In this document: positions 49,946 through 58,452 of the stretch, in pieces
Layout of the letters: each line of letters opens with the position of its first letter
How positions within the stretch are numbered: position 1 is the first letter of the stretch
Origin: Streptomyces lasiicapitis
GTDB taxonomy: Bacteria > Actinomycetota > Actinomycetes > Streptomycetales > Streptomycetaceae
Direction: 5' to 3'
Length of the DNA: 64,000 nucleotides
NCBI RefSeq assembly: GCF_014646335.1
Contig: NZ_BMNG01000003.1
Coordinates: forward strand, 455,560 to 519,559
Translations under genes and position numbers: made by a program
The notes under the pieces: generated by a model
The model's database searches: none
What the model was told of the DNA's origin: nothing
Seen by the model: only the letters and a program-made list of their open reading frames with translations

Positions 49946-50479
49946 CTAGCTGGGCCAGTTGTCGGCCCGTGACGTGAACTGGAGCGTCGTCCGGCCGTCG
50001 TCGTCGCGCACCTCGCGGCCCTGCGTGTAGCCGAGGCGCTTGAGGACGGTCACGGACGGCGTGTTCAGCGAGTCGACGGTGGCGTGCACCTCGGGCAGGC
50101 CCAGGGCGCGGTGGCCGTAGTCGGTGAGCAGGCGCGCCAGTTCCGTGCCGAGGCCCAGGCCCCAACTGTCCTTCGACAGGCCGTATACGATCTCGTGCCC
50201 GTCCAGCCACGCCTCGGGCGAACGCTTGATCTCGGCGTGCCCCGCGTACCGGCCCTCGTGCCTGACCGCCCACACCGGGAACCGCTTCTCCGCGTACACG
50301 ATGCTGAAAAGCCGCGCGAACAGCGCCCTGTCCTCCTCCGCGCTGCGCATCCCGTCCCCGAACCAGCGGCCCACGGCCTCGTCCTGGAACAGCGCCACGA
50401 AGTCCGGCTCGTCGGACGCGACGTACGCGGAGAGCACGAGGCGCTCGGAGCGCAGCTCGGGGGTGAGGGGCTCTGTCAT
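49946..50479 (-). CDS. GNAT-family acetyltransferase (RimJ/RimL type)
   Basis: A 177-residue acetyl-CoA-dependent N-acetyltransferase. The start TPELRSERLVLSAY and the motif A region GLGLGTELARLLTDYGHRALGL with the pyrophosphate-binding loop identify the RimJ/RimL group; NTPSVTVLKRLGY is the expected later block. Substrates range from ribosomal proteins to small amines; none can be chosen. The ATG at 50479 fits the family start. It converges with the PanE-like gene. Confidence 0.88.
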   Translation of the reverse strand: MTEPLTPELRSERLVLSAYVASDEPDFVALFQDEAVGRWFGDGMRSAEEDRALFARLFSIVYAEKRFPVWAVRHEGRYAGHAEIKRSPEAWLDGHEIVYGLSKDSWGLGLGTELARLLTDYGHRALGLPEVHATVDSLNTPSVTVLKRLGYTQGREVRDDDGRTTLQFTSRADNWPS

Positions 50480-50596
50480 CCGCGAGACGGTATTCGGGGC
50501 GCGTTCGGCCCCGCAAGCGGTTTCAGGCCGGGGGCCACTGCAAGATCCGGCCCGGCGCTGCGCGCCTCGGCCTGCCCTGCCGGGAGCTTGGTTGTC

Positions 50597-50641
50597 ACCT
50601 GCGGGCCGGTGGGGGTTGGTCGCGCAGTTCCCCGCGCCCCT
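50597..50641. repeat. dispersed 45-bp intergenic repeat, copy 2 (inverted)
   Basis: The reverse-complement counterpart of the element at 40670-40714, about 90% identical. It lies between the GNAT gene and the end of the sulfur gene row; both flanking genes are on the minus strand. Confidence 0.8.
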
Positions 50642-50681
50642 AAAAGACGGGGCTCTCGCCGCACGTTCATGTTGCCCCGGC

Positions 50682-51455
50682 TTAGCTTGCCGCCGGCAGG
50701 AGGGTGGGTGGGCGGGAGACATCCGCCGCGAAGCGGCGGCATGCGTCGAAGCGGTCCAGGAGCAGGCGGGCGACAAGGGGGGAGTCGCCCAGTACGTCCG
50801 CCAGGACGTCTGCCTCCGCCGCACCCCGGGCGATCCGGTCCGGGAGGAAGCCCGGGGCCAGGACGTACGGCGCCACGGCGACTTGCCGTACCCCGGGCTC
50901 CGCCCGAAGAAGGCGCACCGCATCCGACGTGCGGGGAAGAGTCGCGGAGGCGAACGCAGGTCGCACGGCGCACCAACCGGTGTGCCGCCACTCCCGCGCG
51001 ATTTCAGCGATCACTGCGATCGCCTCCGGGTCGGTGGAGCCCGCCGAGGCCAGGACGACCCCGGTCGTGGGCTTGTCGGCGGGGTCGAGCCCCGCCTCGT
51101 ACAACCGCGTCTCGAGCGCGGTGAGGAGGAGGGGCGAGGGGCCGAGCACCCCGGCCTGCCGCACCCGCAGGCCCGGCGGAGCCTCCCGAAGCACCGCCGG
51201 GATGTCGGCCTTCGCGTGGAAGGCGCGGGTGAGGAGGAGGGGCAGGGCGACGACGTCCCGTACCCCTTCCTCGGCGAGGGAGTTCAGGACGGCCGGCACG
51301 GACGGGGTGTTGAAGTCGAGGAACCCCACCTCGACCCGCAGCCCCGGCCGCAGGCCCCGCACCGTACGCAGGAGCGCCCGCACGCTCGCGGCATGCCGCG
51401 GGTCCCGGCTGCCGTGGGCGACGACCAGAAGGACGGGACGGTACGTACGGTGCAT
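50682..51455 (-). CDS. sirohydrochlorin chelatase-like protein (CbiX/SirB)
   Basis: A 257-residue protein with two CbiX-type repeats. VLLVVAHGSRDPRHAASV carries the metal-binding His of the first half, and PLLLTRAFHAKADIP the second metal-site His. Family members insert iron or cobalt into sirohydrochlorin. Placed at the end of the sulfur row that encodes the siroheme enzyme CysI, it most likely makes siroheme (inference from context). It starts five bases after the permease stop. The remaining siroheme genes are not in the window. Confidence 0.85.
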   Translation of the reverse strand: MHRTYRPVLLVVAHGSRDPRHAASVRALLRTVRGLRPGLRVEVGFLDFNTPSVPAVLNSLAEEGVRDVVALPLLLTRAFHAKADIPAVLREAPPGLRVRQAGVLGPSPLLLTALETRLYEAGLDPADKPTTGVVLASAGSTDPEAIAVIAEIAREWRHTGWCAVRPAFASATLPRTSDAVRLLRAEPGVRQVAVAPYVLAPGFLPDRIARGAAEADVLADVLGDSPLVARLLLDRFDACRRFAADVSRPPTLLPAAS

Positions 51456-51460
51456 GGGGA

Positions 51461-52369
51461 TCAGCTCTTCACGAGGAGGCCGCGGCTGCGCAGCACCCAC
51501 CGCTCAAGGGGACTGAAGATGAGCAGGTCGATGGCGATGCCGACGATCAGGATGAGCAGGATGGCGAGGAAGACCTGGGACATGCTGCTGTTGGTGCGGC
51601 CCGCCTCCAGGAGTTGGCCGAGGCCTATGCCCAGGTCGGGGGACTGCGCGATGATCTCCGCGGCCATCAGGGAGCGCCAGGAGAACGCCCAGCCCTGCTT
51701 CAGGCCCGCCACGTAGCCGGGCAGCGCGGCCGGCATGACGATGTGCCAGGTGTGCCGCAGGCCCGACGCGCCGAGCGTGCGGCCCGCGCGCAGGAACAGC
51801 GGCGGGATCTGGTCGACGCCCGCGACCAGGCCGTTGGCGATGGAGGGCACCGCGCCGAGCAGGATCACCGCGTACATCATCGAGTCGTTGAGCCCCAGCC
51901 ACAGCACGGCCGGCGGCACCCACGCCACGGACGGCAGCGACTGGAGGCCGGACAGGATCGGCCCGATGGCCGCGCGGACGAAACGGACACGCGCCACGAG
52001 CAGGCCGAGGGGCGTGCCGATCACCAGCGCCATCGCGAAGCCGAACAGGCCGCGCTGGACGCTCGTCCAGATGTAGTCGAGCAGGGTGCCCTGCCGCCAG
52101 GCGGCCTCCACCTCGTCCCAGACCGCCGTCGGCGCGGGCAGCTTGTAGCTGTCGGTGACCTTGGCCCACACCAGGATCTGCCACACCACCAGGACCAGGA
52201 TCACGGCGGTGAACGGCGGAAACACCTTCTGGACGAGGGTCTCGCGCAGGGTGGCGCGCCGGGTCTGGACGGTCTCCAGGGCGTCGAGGCCCGCCTCCAG
52301 ACCGGCCAGGTCGTGGGCGTCCGCCGCGGGCTGCGGCTCGGCGGCCGTCTTCGTGTCAGTGCTGCCCAT
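51461..52369 (-). CDS. sulfonate/taurine-type ABC transporter permease
   Basis: A 302-residue membrane permease of the SsuC/TauC group with about six helices after a 45-residue cytoplasmic N-terminus. LGASGLRHTWHIVMPAALPGYVAGL is the EAA-type loop for docking the ATPase, and SVQRGLFGFAMALVIGTPLG is a typical membrane block. The start at 52369 has GGGGAGA nine bases upstream and overlaps the ATPase gene by 14 bases. With the neighbouring ATPase and binding protein it imports an organic sulfur compound (family and context inference). Confidence 0.9.
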   Translation of the reverse strand: MGSTDTKTAAEPQPAADAHDLAGLEAGLDALETVQTRRATLRETLVQKVFPPFTAVILVLVVWQILVWAKVTDSYKLPAPTAVWDEVEAAWRQGTLLDYIWTSVQRGLFGFAMALVIGTPLGLLVARVRFVRAAIGPILSGLQSLPSVAWVPPAVLWLGLNDSMMYAVILLGAVPSIANGLVAGVDQIPPLFLRAGRTLGASGLRHTWHIVMPAALPGYVAGLKQGWAFSWRSLMAAEIIAQSPDLGIGLGQLLEAGRTNSSMSQVFLAILLILIVGIAIDLLIFSPLERWVLRSRGLLVKS

Positions 52370-53198
52370 GGCGGCGGATCTCCCCACGCAGTTGTTCGGT
52401 GATCTCGACGGACAGCTCCGCCACCGCGGCGTCCTCGATGCGGCGCGGCTGGTCGATGTCGACGCTCCACTCGTGTGCGATGCGGCCGGGCCGTGACGAC
52501 AGCAGGACGACGCGCTGCGCGAGCCGCACCGCCTCGCGCACGTTGTGCGTGACGAACAGGACCGACACGCCCGTCTCGCGCCAGATGCGCATCAGCTCGT
52601 CGTGCAGCACGTCCCGGGTGATCGCGTCGAGCGCAGCGAACGGCTCGTCCATCAGCAGCAGTTGGCTGTCCTGGGCGAGCGCGCGGGCCAGCGCGACACG
52701 CTGGCGCATGCCGCCGGACAGCTCGTGCACCCGCTTGCCGTGCGCCCCGTCGAGCCGTACGAGGGACAGCAACTCCTCGGCCCGCTCCCGCCGCTCGGCC
52801 TTCGGCACGCCGCGCAGCCTCAGGGCCAGCTCGATGTTCTTGCCCGCGGTCAGCCACGGGAACAGCGCGTGCTCCTGGAACATCAGGGCCGGGCGGCCGT
52901 CGGTGCCGATGGCGCCCGCGGTGGGCCGGTCGAGCCCGGCCACCAGGTTCAGAAGCGTCGACTTGCCGCACCCGGAGGCTCCCAGGAGGGTGACGAACTC
53001 GCCCCGCGCGACGTCGAGGGTGATGTCGTCGAGCACGAGCTGCTGCCCGGCCGGTGTGGCGAAGGACTTCGACACGTGCTCGATGCGCGCGGCGACGTCG
53101 AGCGTCGCGCCGTCTGTGCCCTTACCGTCCTTGCCGTCCTTGCCGTCCGTGCCCTTGGCGGTCTTCGTGAGCGTGGACTTGGCGAGCGTGGTGGCCAT
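52356..53198 (-). CDS. sulfonate/taurine-type ABC transporter ATPase
   Basis: A 280-residue ABC ATPase of the SsuB/TauB group. Walker A is GASGCGKST, the signature LSGGMRQR, and Walker B LLLMDEPF; the switch His is in VTHN. It powers import through the permease encoded next. The N-terminus (about 15-35) is a Lys/Asp/Gly/Thr repeat, encoded by three copies of a 9-bp unit at 53125-53151, and is not part of the ATPase fold. AGGAGG eight bases upstream fixes the ATG at 53198. Confidence 0.92.
   Translation of the reverse strand: MATTLAKSTLTKTAKGTDGKDGKDGKGTDGATLDVAARIEHVSKSFATPAGQQLVLDDITLDVARGEFVTLLGASGCGKSTLLNLVAGLDRPTAGAIGTDGRPALMFQEHALFPWLTAGKNIELALRLRGVPKAERRERAEELLSLVRLDGAHGKRVHELSGGMRQRVALARALAQDSQLLLMDEPFAALDAITRDVLHDELMRIWRETGVSVLFVTHNVREAVRLAQRVVLLSSRPGRIAHEWSVDIDQPRRIEDAAVAELSVEITEQLRGEIRRHGQH
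53125..53151. repeat. 9-bp triple repeat at the start of the ABC ATPase gene
   Basis: CCGTCCTTG occurs twice, followed by CCGTCCGTG, in the N-terminal coding part. It gives a short Lys-Asp-Gly repeat in the protein. Confidence 0.75.
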
Positions 53199-53241
53199 GG
53201 TCGTCACCTCCTGGGATCCCTGAACCGGCTTGCGGTTACGC

Positions 53242-54387
53242 CTACTTGACGCCGAGTCCGGCGTCGTCGACCGCGGGCCTGCCCGCCGCCTTCAGGACCT
53301 TGTTGAGCGGGCCGAGGTCGTAGATGCCCTTCAGGTCCGGCTTGTCGAGCAGGCCCGCCGTGACCGCGTGCTCCGCCTCGGAGTCGAGCGTCGCCGCCAG
53401 CGGGTCGTCGGTGAACTCGATCGACTTCCAGGCCGGGTCGATGACCTCGGCCGGCAGCGGCTTGCCGGAGAGCTGCTTCAGCTTGGCGTTGGCCGCCGCC
53501 TTCGCCTCGGCCGGGTTCGCCTTGATCCACTGGTTGGTCTTCACCGAGCCCCGCAGCACGGCCTCGACGACCTTCGGGTGCTCCTTGAGGAAGTCCTGCG
53601 ACACGATGATGTTCGTGATCACGAACTTCTTGTCGGGCCACAGGTCGGCCTCGTCGAGGAGGACCTTGCCGCCCTCGGCGACCAGCTTGGACGCGGTCGG
53701 CTCCGGCACCCAGGCGCCGTCGATGGAGCCGGACTTGTACGCGTCCGGGGTGATCTTGTTGTCGGTGCGGACCACGGAGACGTCGCCCTTGCCGCTCTGC
53801 GCGTCGACCTTCCAGCCCTTCTCCTTCACCCAGTTGAGGAACGCCACGTCCTGGGTGTTGCCGAGCTGCGGGGTCGCGATCTTCTTGCCCTTGACGTCGT
53901 CGAGGGACTTCACCCTGTCCGGGTTCACCACGAGCTTCACGCCGCCGGACGCCGAACCGCCGATGATGCGCAGGTTCTTGCCCTGGGACTTGGTGAAGCC
54001 GTTGATGGCCGGGGACGGGCCGATCCAGCCGATGTCGATGGACTTCGAGTTCAGCGCCTCGATCTCCGAGGGGCCGGCGTTGAACTGCGAGTACGTCGCC
54101 TTGGTGGCGCCCAGCTCCTTCTGGAGCAGGCCCTCCTGGTCGCCGACGAGCGCCGTGCCGTGGGTCAGGTTGGGGAAGTACCCGATCTTCACGGTGTCCA
54201 GGCCGTCGATCTTCTTCGCACCGGCCGCGATCTTGGCCTTGCCGCTGTCGTTCGCGTCGGAGTCCGAGCCGTATCCGCAGGCGGAGAGGGTGAGTGCGAG
54301 GAGCGGCAGGGCGCTCAGTGCGGCCAGGCGGCCGCGGTGTGGTGCCCGGCGGCGGGCGGTCGAGCGGGGAGAGCGGAGGGCAGGCAC
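53242..54387 (-). CDS. sulfonate/taurine-type ABC transporter lipoprotein
   Basis: A 381-residue periplasmic-type binding lipoprotein of the SsuA/TauA group. Signal sequence with lipobox LSAC (Cys37). Family blocks are VKIGYFPNLTHGTALVG, FNAGPSEIEALNSKSIDIGWIGPSP and DGAWVPEPTASKLV. It should bind an aliphatic sulfonate or similar compound. I start at GTG 54387 because GAGAGGA lies nine bases upstream; the frame is open to 54420. It is encoded between cysN and the ATPase gene, supporting a role in sulfur supply. Confidence 0.9.
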   Translation of the reverse strand: MPALRSPRSTARRRAPHRGRLAALSALPLLALTLSACGYGSDSDANDSGKAKIAAGAKKIDGLDTVKIGYFPNLTHGTALVGDQEGLLQKELGATKATYSQFNAGPSEIEALNSKSIDIGWIGPSPAINGFTKSQGKNLRIIGGSASGGVKLVVNPDRVKSLDDVKGKKIATPQLGNTQDVAFLNWVKEKGWKVDAQSGKGDVSVVRTDNKITPDAYKSGSIDGAWVPEPTASKLVAEGGKVLLDEADLWPDKKFVITNIIVSQDFLKEHPKVVEAVLRGSVKTNQWIKANPAEAKAAANAKLKQLSGKPLPAEVIDPAWKSIEFTDDPLAATLDSEAEHAVTAGLLDKPDLKGIYDLGPLNKVLKAAGRPAVDDAGLGVK

Positions 54388-54619
54388 GGGAGGTGTTCCT
54401 CTCGTTGGCCCGGCGGTCACAGCCTCAGGGCGTGGCCGGGAGCAGGTCGGCGGATCTTCGTCTGCGTGCGAAGGGACGGCGGGGGGTGTGGGCGCGCGAG
54501 CGGTGCGCGTACGTCATCGCGCACATCGGGCGACCCCGCCCGTCCCCGCCCCCAGGGCGCCGCTGCCCACGCGCCCGCCTTCCTTGGCGAACGTCGCGTA
54601 CACGTCGATGGAGGTCATG

Positions 54620-55978
54620 TCAGAAGTCCCAGCCCTCGTCGTCGGCCGCGACGGGATCGGCGTCGGCGGCCTTGGCGAAGGCCTCGCCCGCCATGCCCGC
54701 GGCGAGCGTCGTGCCGTCCGCCGGGTCGATGAGCAGGAAGGAGCCGGTGCGGCGCGAGTCGGCGTACGCGTCGATCGCGAGCGGCTCCGCGGTGCGCACC
54801 ACGACCCGGCCGATGTCGTTGGCGACGAGCTGCCCGGGGTTCGGGTGCTGGGACAGGTCGTCGAGCGTGAGCCGGGACGGGATCTGCTTCACGATCGCCT
54901 TGACCGTGCGGGTGGTGTGCTTGAGCAGCACCCGCTGGCCCACGGTGAGCGGCTGGTCCGCGACGTGGCAGACGGTGGCCGCGAGGTCCTGGGAGGTCGG
55001 CGGCGTATCACTGCTCGGGACGAGCAGATCACCACGTGAGACGTCGACGTCGTCCTCCAGGAGGACCGTCACCGACTGGGGCGTCCAGGCCACGTCGACC
55101 GGCTCGCCGAGCAGATCGATGCCCGCGATCTTCGAGGTGCGGCCCGACGGCAGTACGGTCACCGACTCGCCGACCCGGAAGGTGCCCGCGGCGATCTGGC
55201 CCGCGTAGCCCCGGTAGTCCGGGTGCTCGGCGGTCTGCGGCCGGATCACGTACTGCACGGGAAGGCGCGCGTGGCAGCTCGTCAGGTCGTGGCTGACGGG
55301 CACGGTCTCCAGGTGCTCCAGGACCGTCGGGCCGCCGTACCAGTCCATGTTCGAGGACGGCTCCACCACGTTGTCCCCGGTGAGCGCCGAGATCGGGATC
55401 GCGGTGATCTCGGGGACGCCCAACTCGCCCGCGTACGCGGTGAATTCCTCCGCGATCTTCGCGAAGACCGCCTCGGCGTACTCGACGAGGTCCATCTTGT
55501 TCACCGCGAGCACCACGTGCGGCACGCGCAGGAGCGCGGCCACCGCGGCGTGCCTGCGGGTCTGCTCGATCACGCCGTTGCGGGCGTCGACCAGGACCAC
55601 CGCGAGGTCGGCCGTGGACGCGCCGGTCACCATGTTGCGCGTGTACTGCACATGGCCGGGGGTGTCGGCGAGGATGAAGCGGCGCCGGGGCGTGGCGAAG
55701 TAGCGGTACGCCACGTCGATGGTGATGCCCTGCTCCCGCTCGGCCCGCAGGCCGTCGGTGAGCAGCGCCAGGTCGGTGCCCTCGGAGCCGCGGCTGCGCG
55801 AGGCGTGCTCGACGGCCTCCAACTGGTCGGTGAGGACCGACTTGGAGTCGTGCAGGAGCCGGCCGACGAGCGTGGACTTGCCGTCGTCGACGGAGCCCGC
55901 GGTGGCGAACCGCAGCAGCGTGGTCGCGGACAGACCGGCCAACTGCCCGGCCGCCGTGGTGTCGGTGGTGCTGGTCAT
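54620..55978 (-). CDS. cysN: sulfate adenylyltransferase, GTPase subunit
   Basis: A 452-residue EF-Tu-like GTPase that activates sulfate to adenylylsulfate together with CysD. G1 is GSVDDGKST (about 28-36), G3 DTPGH and G4 NKMD. The EF-Tu-like domains II and III follow, and there is no fused APS kinase; that is encoded separately by cysC. The start at 55978 is two bases after the cysD stop. The gene is part of the row cysI-zinc ribbon-cysH-cysC-cysD-cysN. Confidence 0.95.
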   Translation of the reverse strand: MTSTTDTTAAGQLAGLSATTLLRFATAGSVDDGKSTLVGRLLHDSKSVLTDQLEAVEHASRSRGSEGTDLALLTDGLRAEREQGITIDVAYRYFATPRRRFILADTPGHVQYTRNMVTGASTADLAVVLVDARNGVIEQTRRHAAVAALLRVPHVVLAVNKMDLVEYAEAVFAKIAEEFTAYAGELGVPEITAIPISALTGDNVVEPSSNMDWYGGPTVLEHLETVPVSHDLTSCHARLPVQYVIRPQTAEHPDYRGYAGQIAAGTFRVGESVTVLPSGRTSKIAGIDLLGEPVDVAWTPQSVTVLLEDDVDVSRGDLLVPSSDTPPTSQDLAATVCHVADQPLTVGQRVLLKHTTRTVKAIVKQIPSRLTLDDLSQHPNPGQLVANDIGRVVVRTAEPLAIDAYADSRRTGSFLLIDPADGTTLAAGMAGEAFAKAADADPVAADDEGWDF

Positions 55979-55980
55979 GG

Positions 55981-56952
55981 CTAGAAGTACCCCTCGCGCT
56001 TGCGGTCTTCCATCGCGGCCTCGGAGAGCTTGTCGTCGGCGCGGGTCGCGCCGCGCTCGGTGAGCCGGGACGCGGCGATCTCGGCGATCACGGCCTCCAG
56101 GGTCGTGGCGTCGGAGTCGACGGCGCCGGTGCAGGACATGTCGCCGACGGTGCGGTAGCGCACCTGGCGCCGTACGACGTCCTCGCCGTCCTTCGGGCCG
56201 CCCCAGTCGCCCGCGGTCAGCCACATCCCCGAGCGCTTGAACACGTCCCGCTCGTGCGCGAAGTAGATCTGCGGCAGCTCGATGCCCTCACGGGCGATGT
56301 ACTGCCATACGTCCAGCTCGGTCCAGTTGGACAGCGGGAAGACGCGAACGTGCTCACCCGGCGCGTGCCTGCCGTTGTAGAGCTGCCACAGCTCGGGCCG
56401 CTGGCGGCGCGGGTCCCACTGCGAGAACTCGTCGCGCAGCGAGAACACCCGCTCCTTGGCGCGCGCCTTCTCCTCGTCGCGGCGCCCGCCGCCGAAGACC
56501 GCGTCGAAGCGCTCGCTCTGGATCTTCTCGGTGAGCGGCACGGTCTGCAGCGGGTTGCGGGTGCCGTCGGGGCGCTCGCGCAGCGCGCCGCGGTCGATGT
56601 AGTCCTGCACGGACGCCACGTGCAGCCGAAGGCCGTGCTCGGCGACGACCCGGTCGCGGTAGTCGATGACCTCGGGGAAGTTGTGCCCGGTGTCGACGTG
56701 CAGCAGCGAGAAGGGGACCGGCGCCGGGGTGAAGGCCTTCAGCGCCAGGTGCAGCATGACGATGGAGTCCTTGCCGCCGGAGAACAGGATCACCGGCCGC
56801 TCGAACTCGCCCGCGACCTCGCGGAAGATGTGCACGGCCTCGGACTCCAGGGCGTCCAGGTGCGACAGCGCGTACGGGCTGTCGCCCACGGAACTCCCCT
56901 CGGAATCACCGGAGTTGCCGGTGCCCTCATGAACGGTGGCGGCGGTCGTCAT
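55981..56952 (-). CDS. cysD: sulfate adenylyltransferase, catalytic subunit
   Basis: A 323-residue PP-loop ATP pyrophosphatase that joins sulfate and ATP to form adenylylsulfate. The PP-loop SGGKDS is at 58-63, LLHVDTGHNFPEVIDYRD follows, and GGGRRDEEKARAKERVFS is the conserved loop of the family. The start overlaps the cysC stop by four bases (ATGA). The first 25 residues are Gly/Ser-rich and outside the fold. It acts as a complex with CysN in the cytoplasm. Confidence 0.96.
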   Translation of the reverse strand: MTTAATVHEGTGNSGDSEGSSVGDSPYALSHLDALESEAVHIFREVAGEFERPVILFSGGKDSIVMLHLALKAFTPAPVPFSLLHVDTGHNFPEVIDYRDRVVAEHGLRLHVASVQDYIDRGALRERPDGTRNPLQTVPLTEKIQSERFDAVFGGGRRDEEKARAKERVFSLRDEFSQWDPRRQRPELWQLYNGRHAPGEHVRVFPLSNWTELDVWQYIAREGIELPQIYFAHERDVFKRSGMWLTAGDWGGPKDGEDVVRRQVRYRTVGDMSCTGAVDSDATTLEAVIAEIAASRLTERGATRADDKLSEAAMEDRKREGYF

Positions 56953-57563
56953 GCCAGACCCCTTTCGTTGAGCAGTGCGTGAACCGCTGCCGCGGACTCC
57001 CGCACGGTCTGGTCCTGGGACTCGATGCGCAGATCGGGCGACTCGGGCTCCTCGTACGGGTCGTCGACGCCGGTGAGCCCGGAGATCTCACCCGTGGCCT
57101 GCTTGGCGTACAGGCCCTTCACGTCGCGTACGGAGCAGACCTCCACGGGGGTCGCGACATGCACCTCCAAGTACGCGGTGCCGCCGCCCTGGTGGCGCTT
57201 GCGCACCGCCTCGCGGCTGTCCGTGAACGGCGCGATCACCGGTACGAGCGCCAACACGCCGTTGCGGGCGAGGAGTTCGGCGACGAAGCCGATGCGCTGG
57301 ACGTTGGTGTGCCGGTCCTCGCGGCTGAAGCCGAGGCCCGCCGAGAGGAACTCGCGGATCTCGTCGCCGTCGAGGACCTCCACGCGGCGGCCGTCGGCGC
57401 GCAGCGTCCTCGCCAGCTCGTGCGCGATGGTGGTCTTGCCCGCGCTGGGCAGGCCCGTGAGCCAGACGGTGGCTCCGGTCACGTGGGTCTCCTGAAAGCT
57501 CTGGGTTGCTGTCGTCGCTGTCAGTGCTGTCTGCGCTGTCTGCGCTGTCTGCGGGGTCGTCAT
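56949..57563 (-). CDS. cysC: adenylylsulfate (APS) kinase
   Basis: A 204-residue kinase that phosphorylates adenylylsulfate to PAPS. The P-loop is GLPSAGKTT at 37-45 and DGDEIREFLSAGLGFSREDR follows, both diagnostic. The first 20 residues are a Thr/Gln/Ala repeat encoded by 9-bp units (three exact copies at 57526-57552 on the plus strand), not part of the kinase fold. Its ATG shares one base with the cysH stop (TGATG), and its stop overlaps the cysD start by four bases. Confidence 0.95.
   Translation of the reverse strand: MTTPQTAQTAQTALTATTATQSFQETHVTGATVWLTGLPSAGKTTIAHELARTLRADGRRVEVLDGDEIREFLSAGLGFSREDRHTNVQRIGFVAELLARNGVLALVPVIAPFTDSREAVRKRHQGGGTAYLEVHVATPVEVCSVRDVKGLYAKQATGEISGLTGVDDPYEEPESPDLRIESQDQTVRESAAAVHALLNERGLA
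57526..57552. repeat. 9-bp triple repeat at the start of cysC
   Basis: GCTGTCTGC is repeated three times exactly in the first codons of cysC, giving Thr/Ala/Gln units. Confidence 0.8.
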
Positions 57564-58276
57564 CAGTGCAGCCCGCATTCGGTCTTGGCGCGTCCCGCCC
57601 ACCGGCCGGCCCGCGCGTCCTCGCCCTCGAGCAGGCGCCGCGTGCAGGGTGCGCAGCCCACGGAGCCGTAGCCGTCCATGAGCAGCGGATTGGTGAGGAC
57701 GCCGTGCTCTGTCACATACGCGTCCACATCGTCCTGCGTCCAGCGGGCGATCGGCGAGACCTTGACCTTCTGCCGCTTCTCGTCCCAGCCGACGACCGGC
57801 GTGTTCGCGCGGGTCGGGGACTCGTCGCGGCGCAGCCCGGTCGCCCACGCGGCATAGCCCGCGAGGCCCTCTTCGAGGGGCTTGACCTTGCGCATCGCGC
57901 AGCACAGGTCCGGGTCGCGGTCGTGCAGGCGCGGGCCGTACTCGGCGTCCTGCTCGGCCACGGTCAGGCGGGGCGTGAGCGTGAGGACGTTGACGTCCAT
58001 GACGGCCCCGACGGCGTCACGGGTGCCGATGGTCTCGGGGAAGTGGTAGCCGGTGTCGAGGAACACCACGTCCACGCCGGGCCGGGCCCGCGAGGCGAGG
58101 TGGGCGACCACCGCGTCCTCCATCGACGAGGTCACGCAGAACCGCGCACCGAAGGTGTCCGCGGCCCAGGTGAGGATGTCGAGGGCGGAGGCGTCCTCCA
58201 GGTCGCGCCCCGCCTGCCCGGCAAGCGCCCGCCGCTGCGCCGCGGTCGCTGTATCAGGCTCCTGAGATGTCGTCAT
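57563..58276 (-). CDS. cysH: adenylylsulfate/phosphoadenylylsulfate reductase
   Basis: A 237-residue reductase that turns activated sulfate into sulfite, using thioredoxin. The catalytic Cys234 is in the C-terminal KTECGLH motif. Cys125-Cys126 and Cys208/Cys211 form the CC...CxxC set that binds a [4Fe-4S] cluster, which is usual in APS-type rather than PAPS-type reductases; yet an APS kinase gene is directly downstream. The ATG at 58276 overlaps the stop of the preceding zinc-ribbon gene (ATGA), with GGAGGGG upstream. Product sulfite goes to CysI. Confidence 0.94.
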   Translation of the reverse strand: MTTSQEPDTATAAQRRALAGQAGRDLEDASALDILTWAADTFGARFCVTSSMEDAVVAHLASRARPGVDVVFLDTGYHFPETIGTRDAVGAVMDVNVLTLTPRLTVAEQDAEYGPRLHDRDPDLCCAMRKVKPLEEGLAGYAAWATGLRRDESPTRANTPVVGWDEKRQKVKVSPIARWTQDDVDAYVTEHGVLTNPLLMDGYGSVGCAPCTRRLLEGEDARAGRWAGRAKTECGLH

Positions 58277-58452
58277 ATCCGTTCCCCTCCAGGGTCGTTG
58301 CGCTGAAGTCCCCGGGTGAGAAGCCCGAGGAACTTCAACTGGAAGGCCCGGTTGCACGCCGCGCATTCCCACGCGCCGTGGCCCTGCTCGCTGGGCCGCA
58401 GGTCCTCGTCGCCGCAGTAGGGGCAGTAGAACGGTGCCGCGCGCTCGCTCAC
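58273..58452 (-). CDS. 59-residue zinc-ribbon protein embedded in the cys operon
   Basis: A small protein too short for most gene finders. Two CxxC pairs, CPYC at 10-13 and CAAC at 30-33, with 16 residues between, form a probable four-Cys zinc (or Fe-S) ribbon, followed by a basic tail. The GTG at 58452 overlaps the cysI stop as GTGA, and its stop overlaps the cysH start as ATGA, so it is translated between the two reductases. The function is unknown; an assembly or electron-transfer helper for CysI or CysH is possible (inference). Confidence 0.85.
   Translation of the reverse strand: MSERAAPFYCPYCGDEDLRPSEQGHGAWECAACNRAFQLKFLGLLTRGLQRNDPGGERI

Noticed and set aside
54514..54618. 34-codon reading frame three bases after the cysN stop
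   Set aside because: It has an ATG but no ribosome binding site, no recognisable family and unremarkable composition; random frames of this size are common at this GC content.
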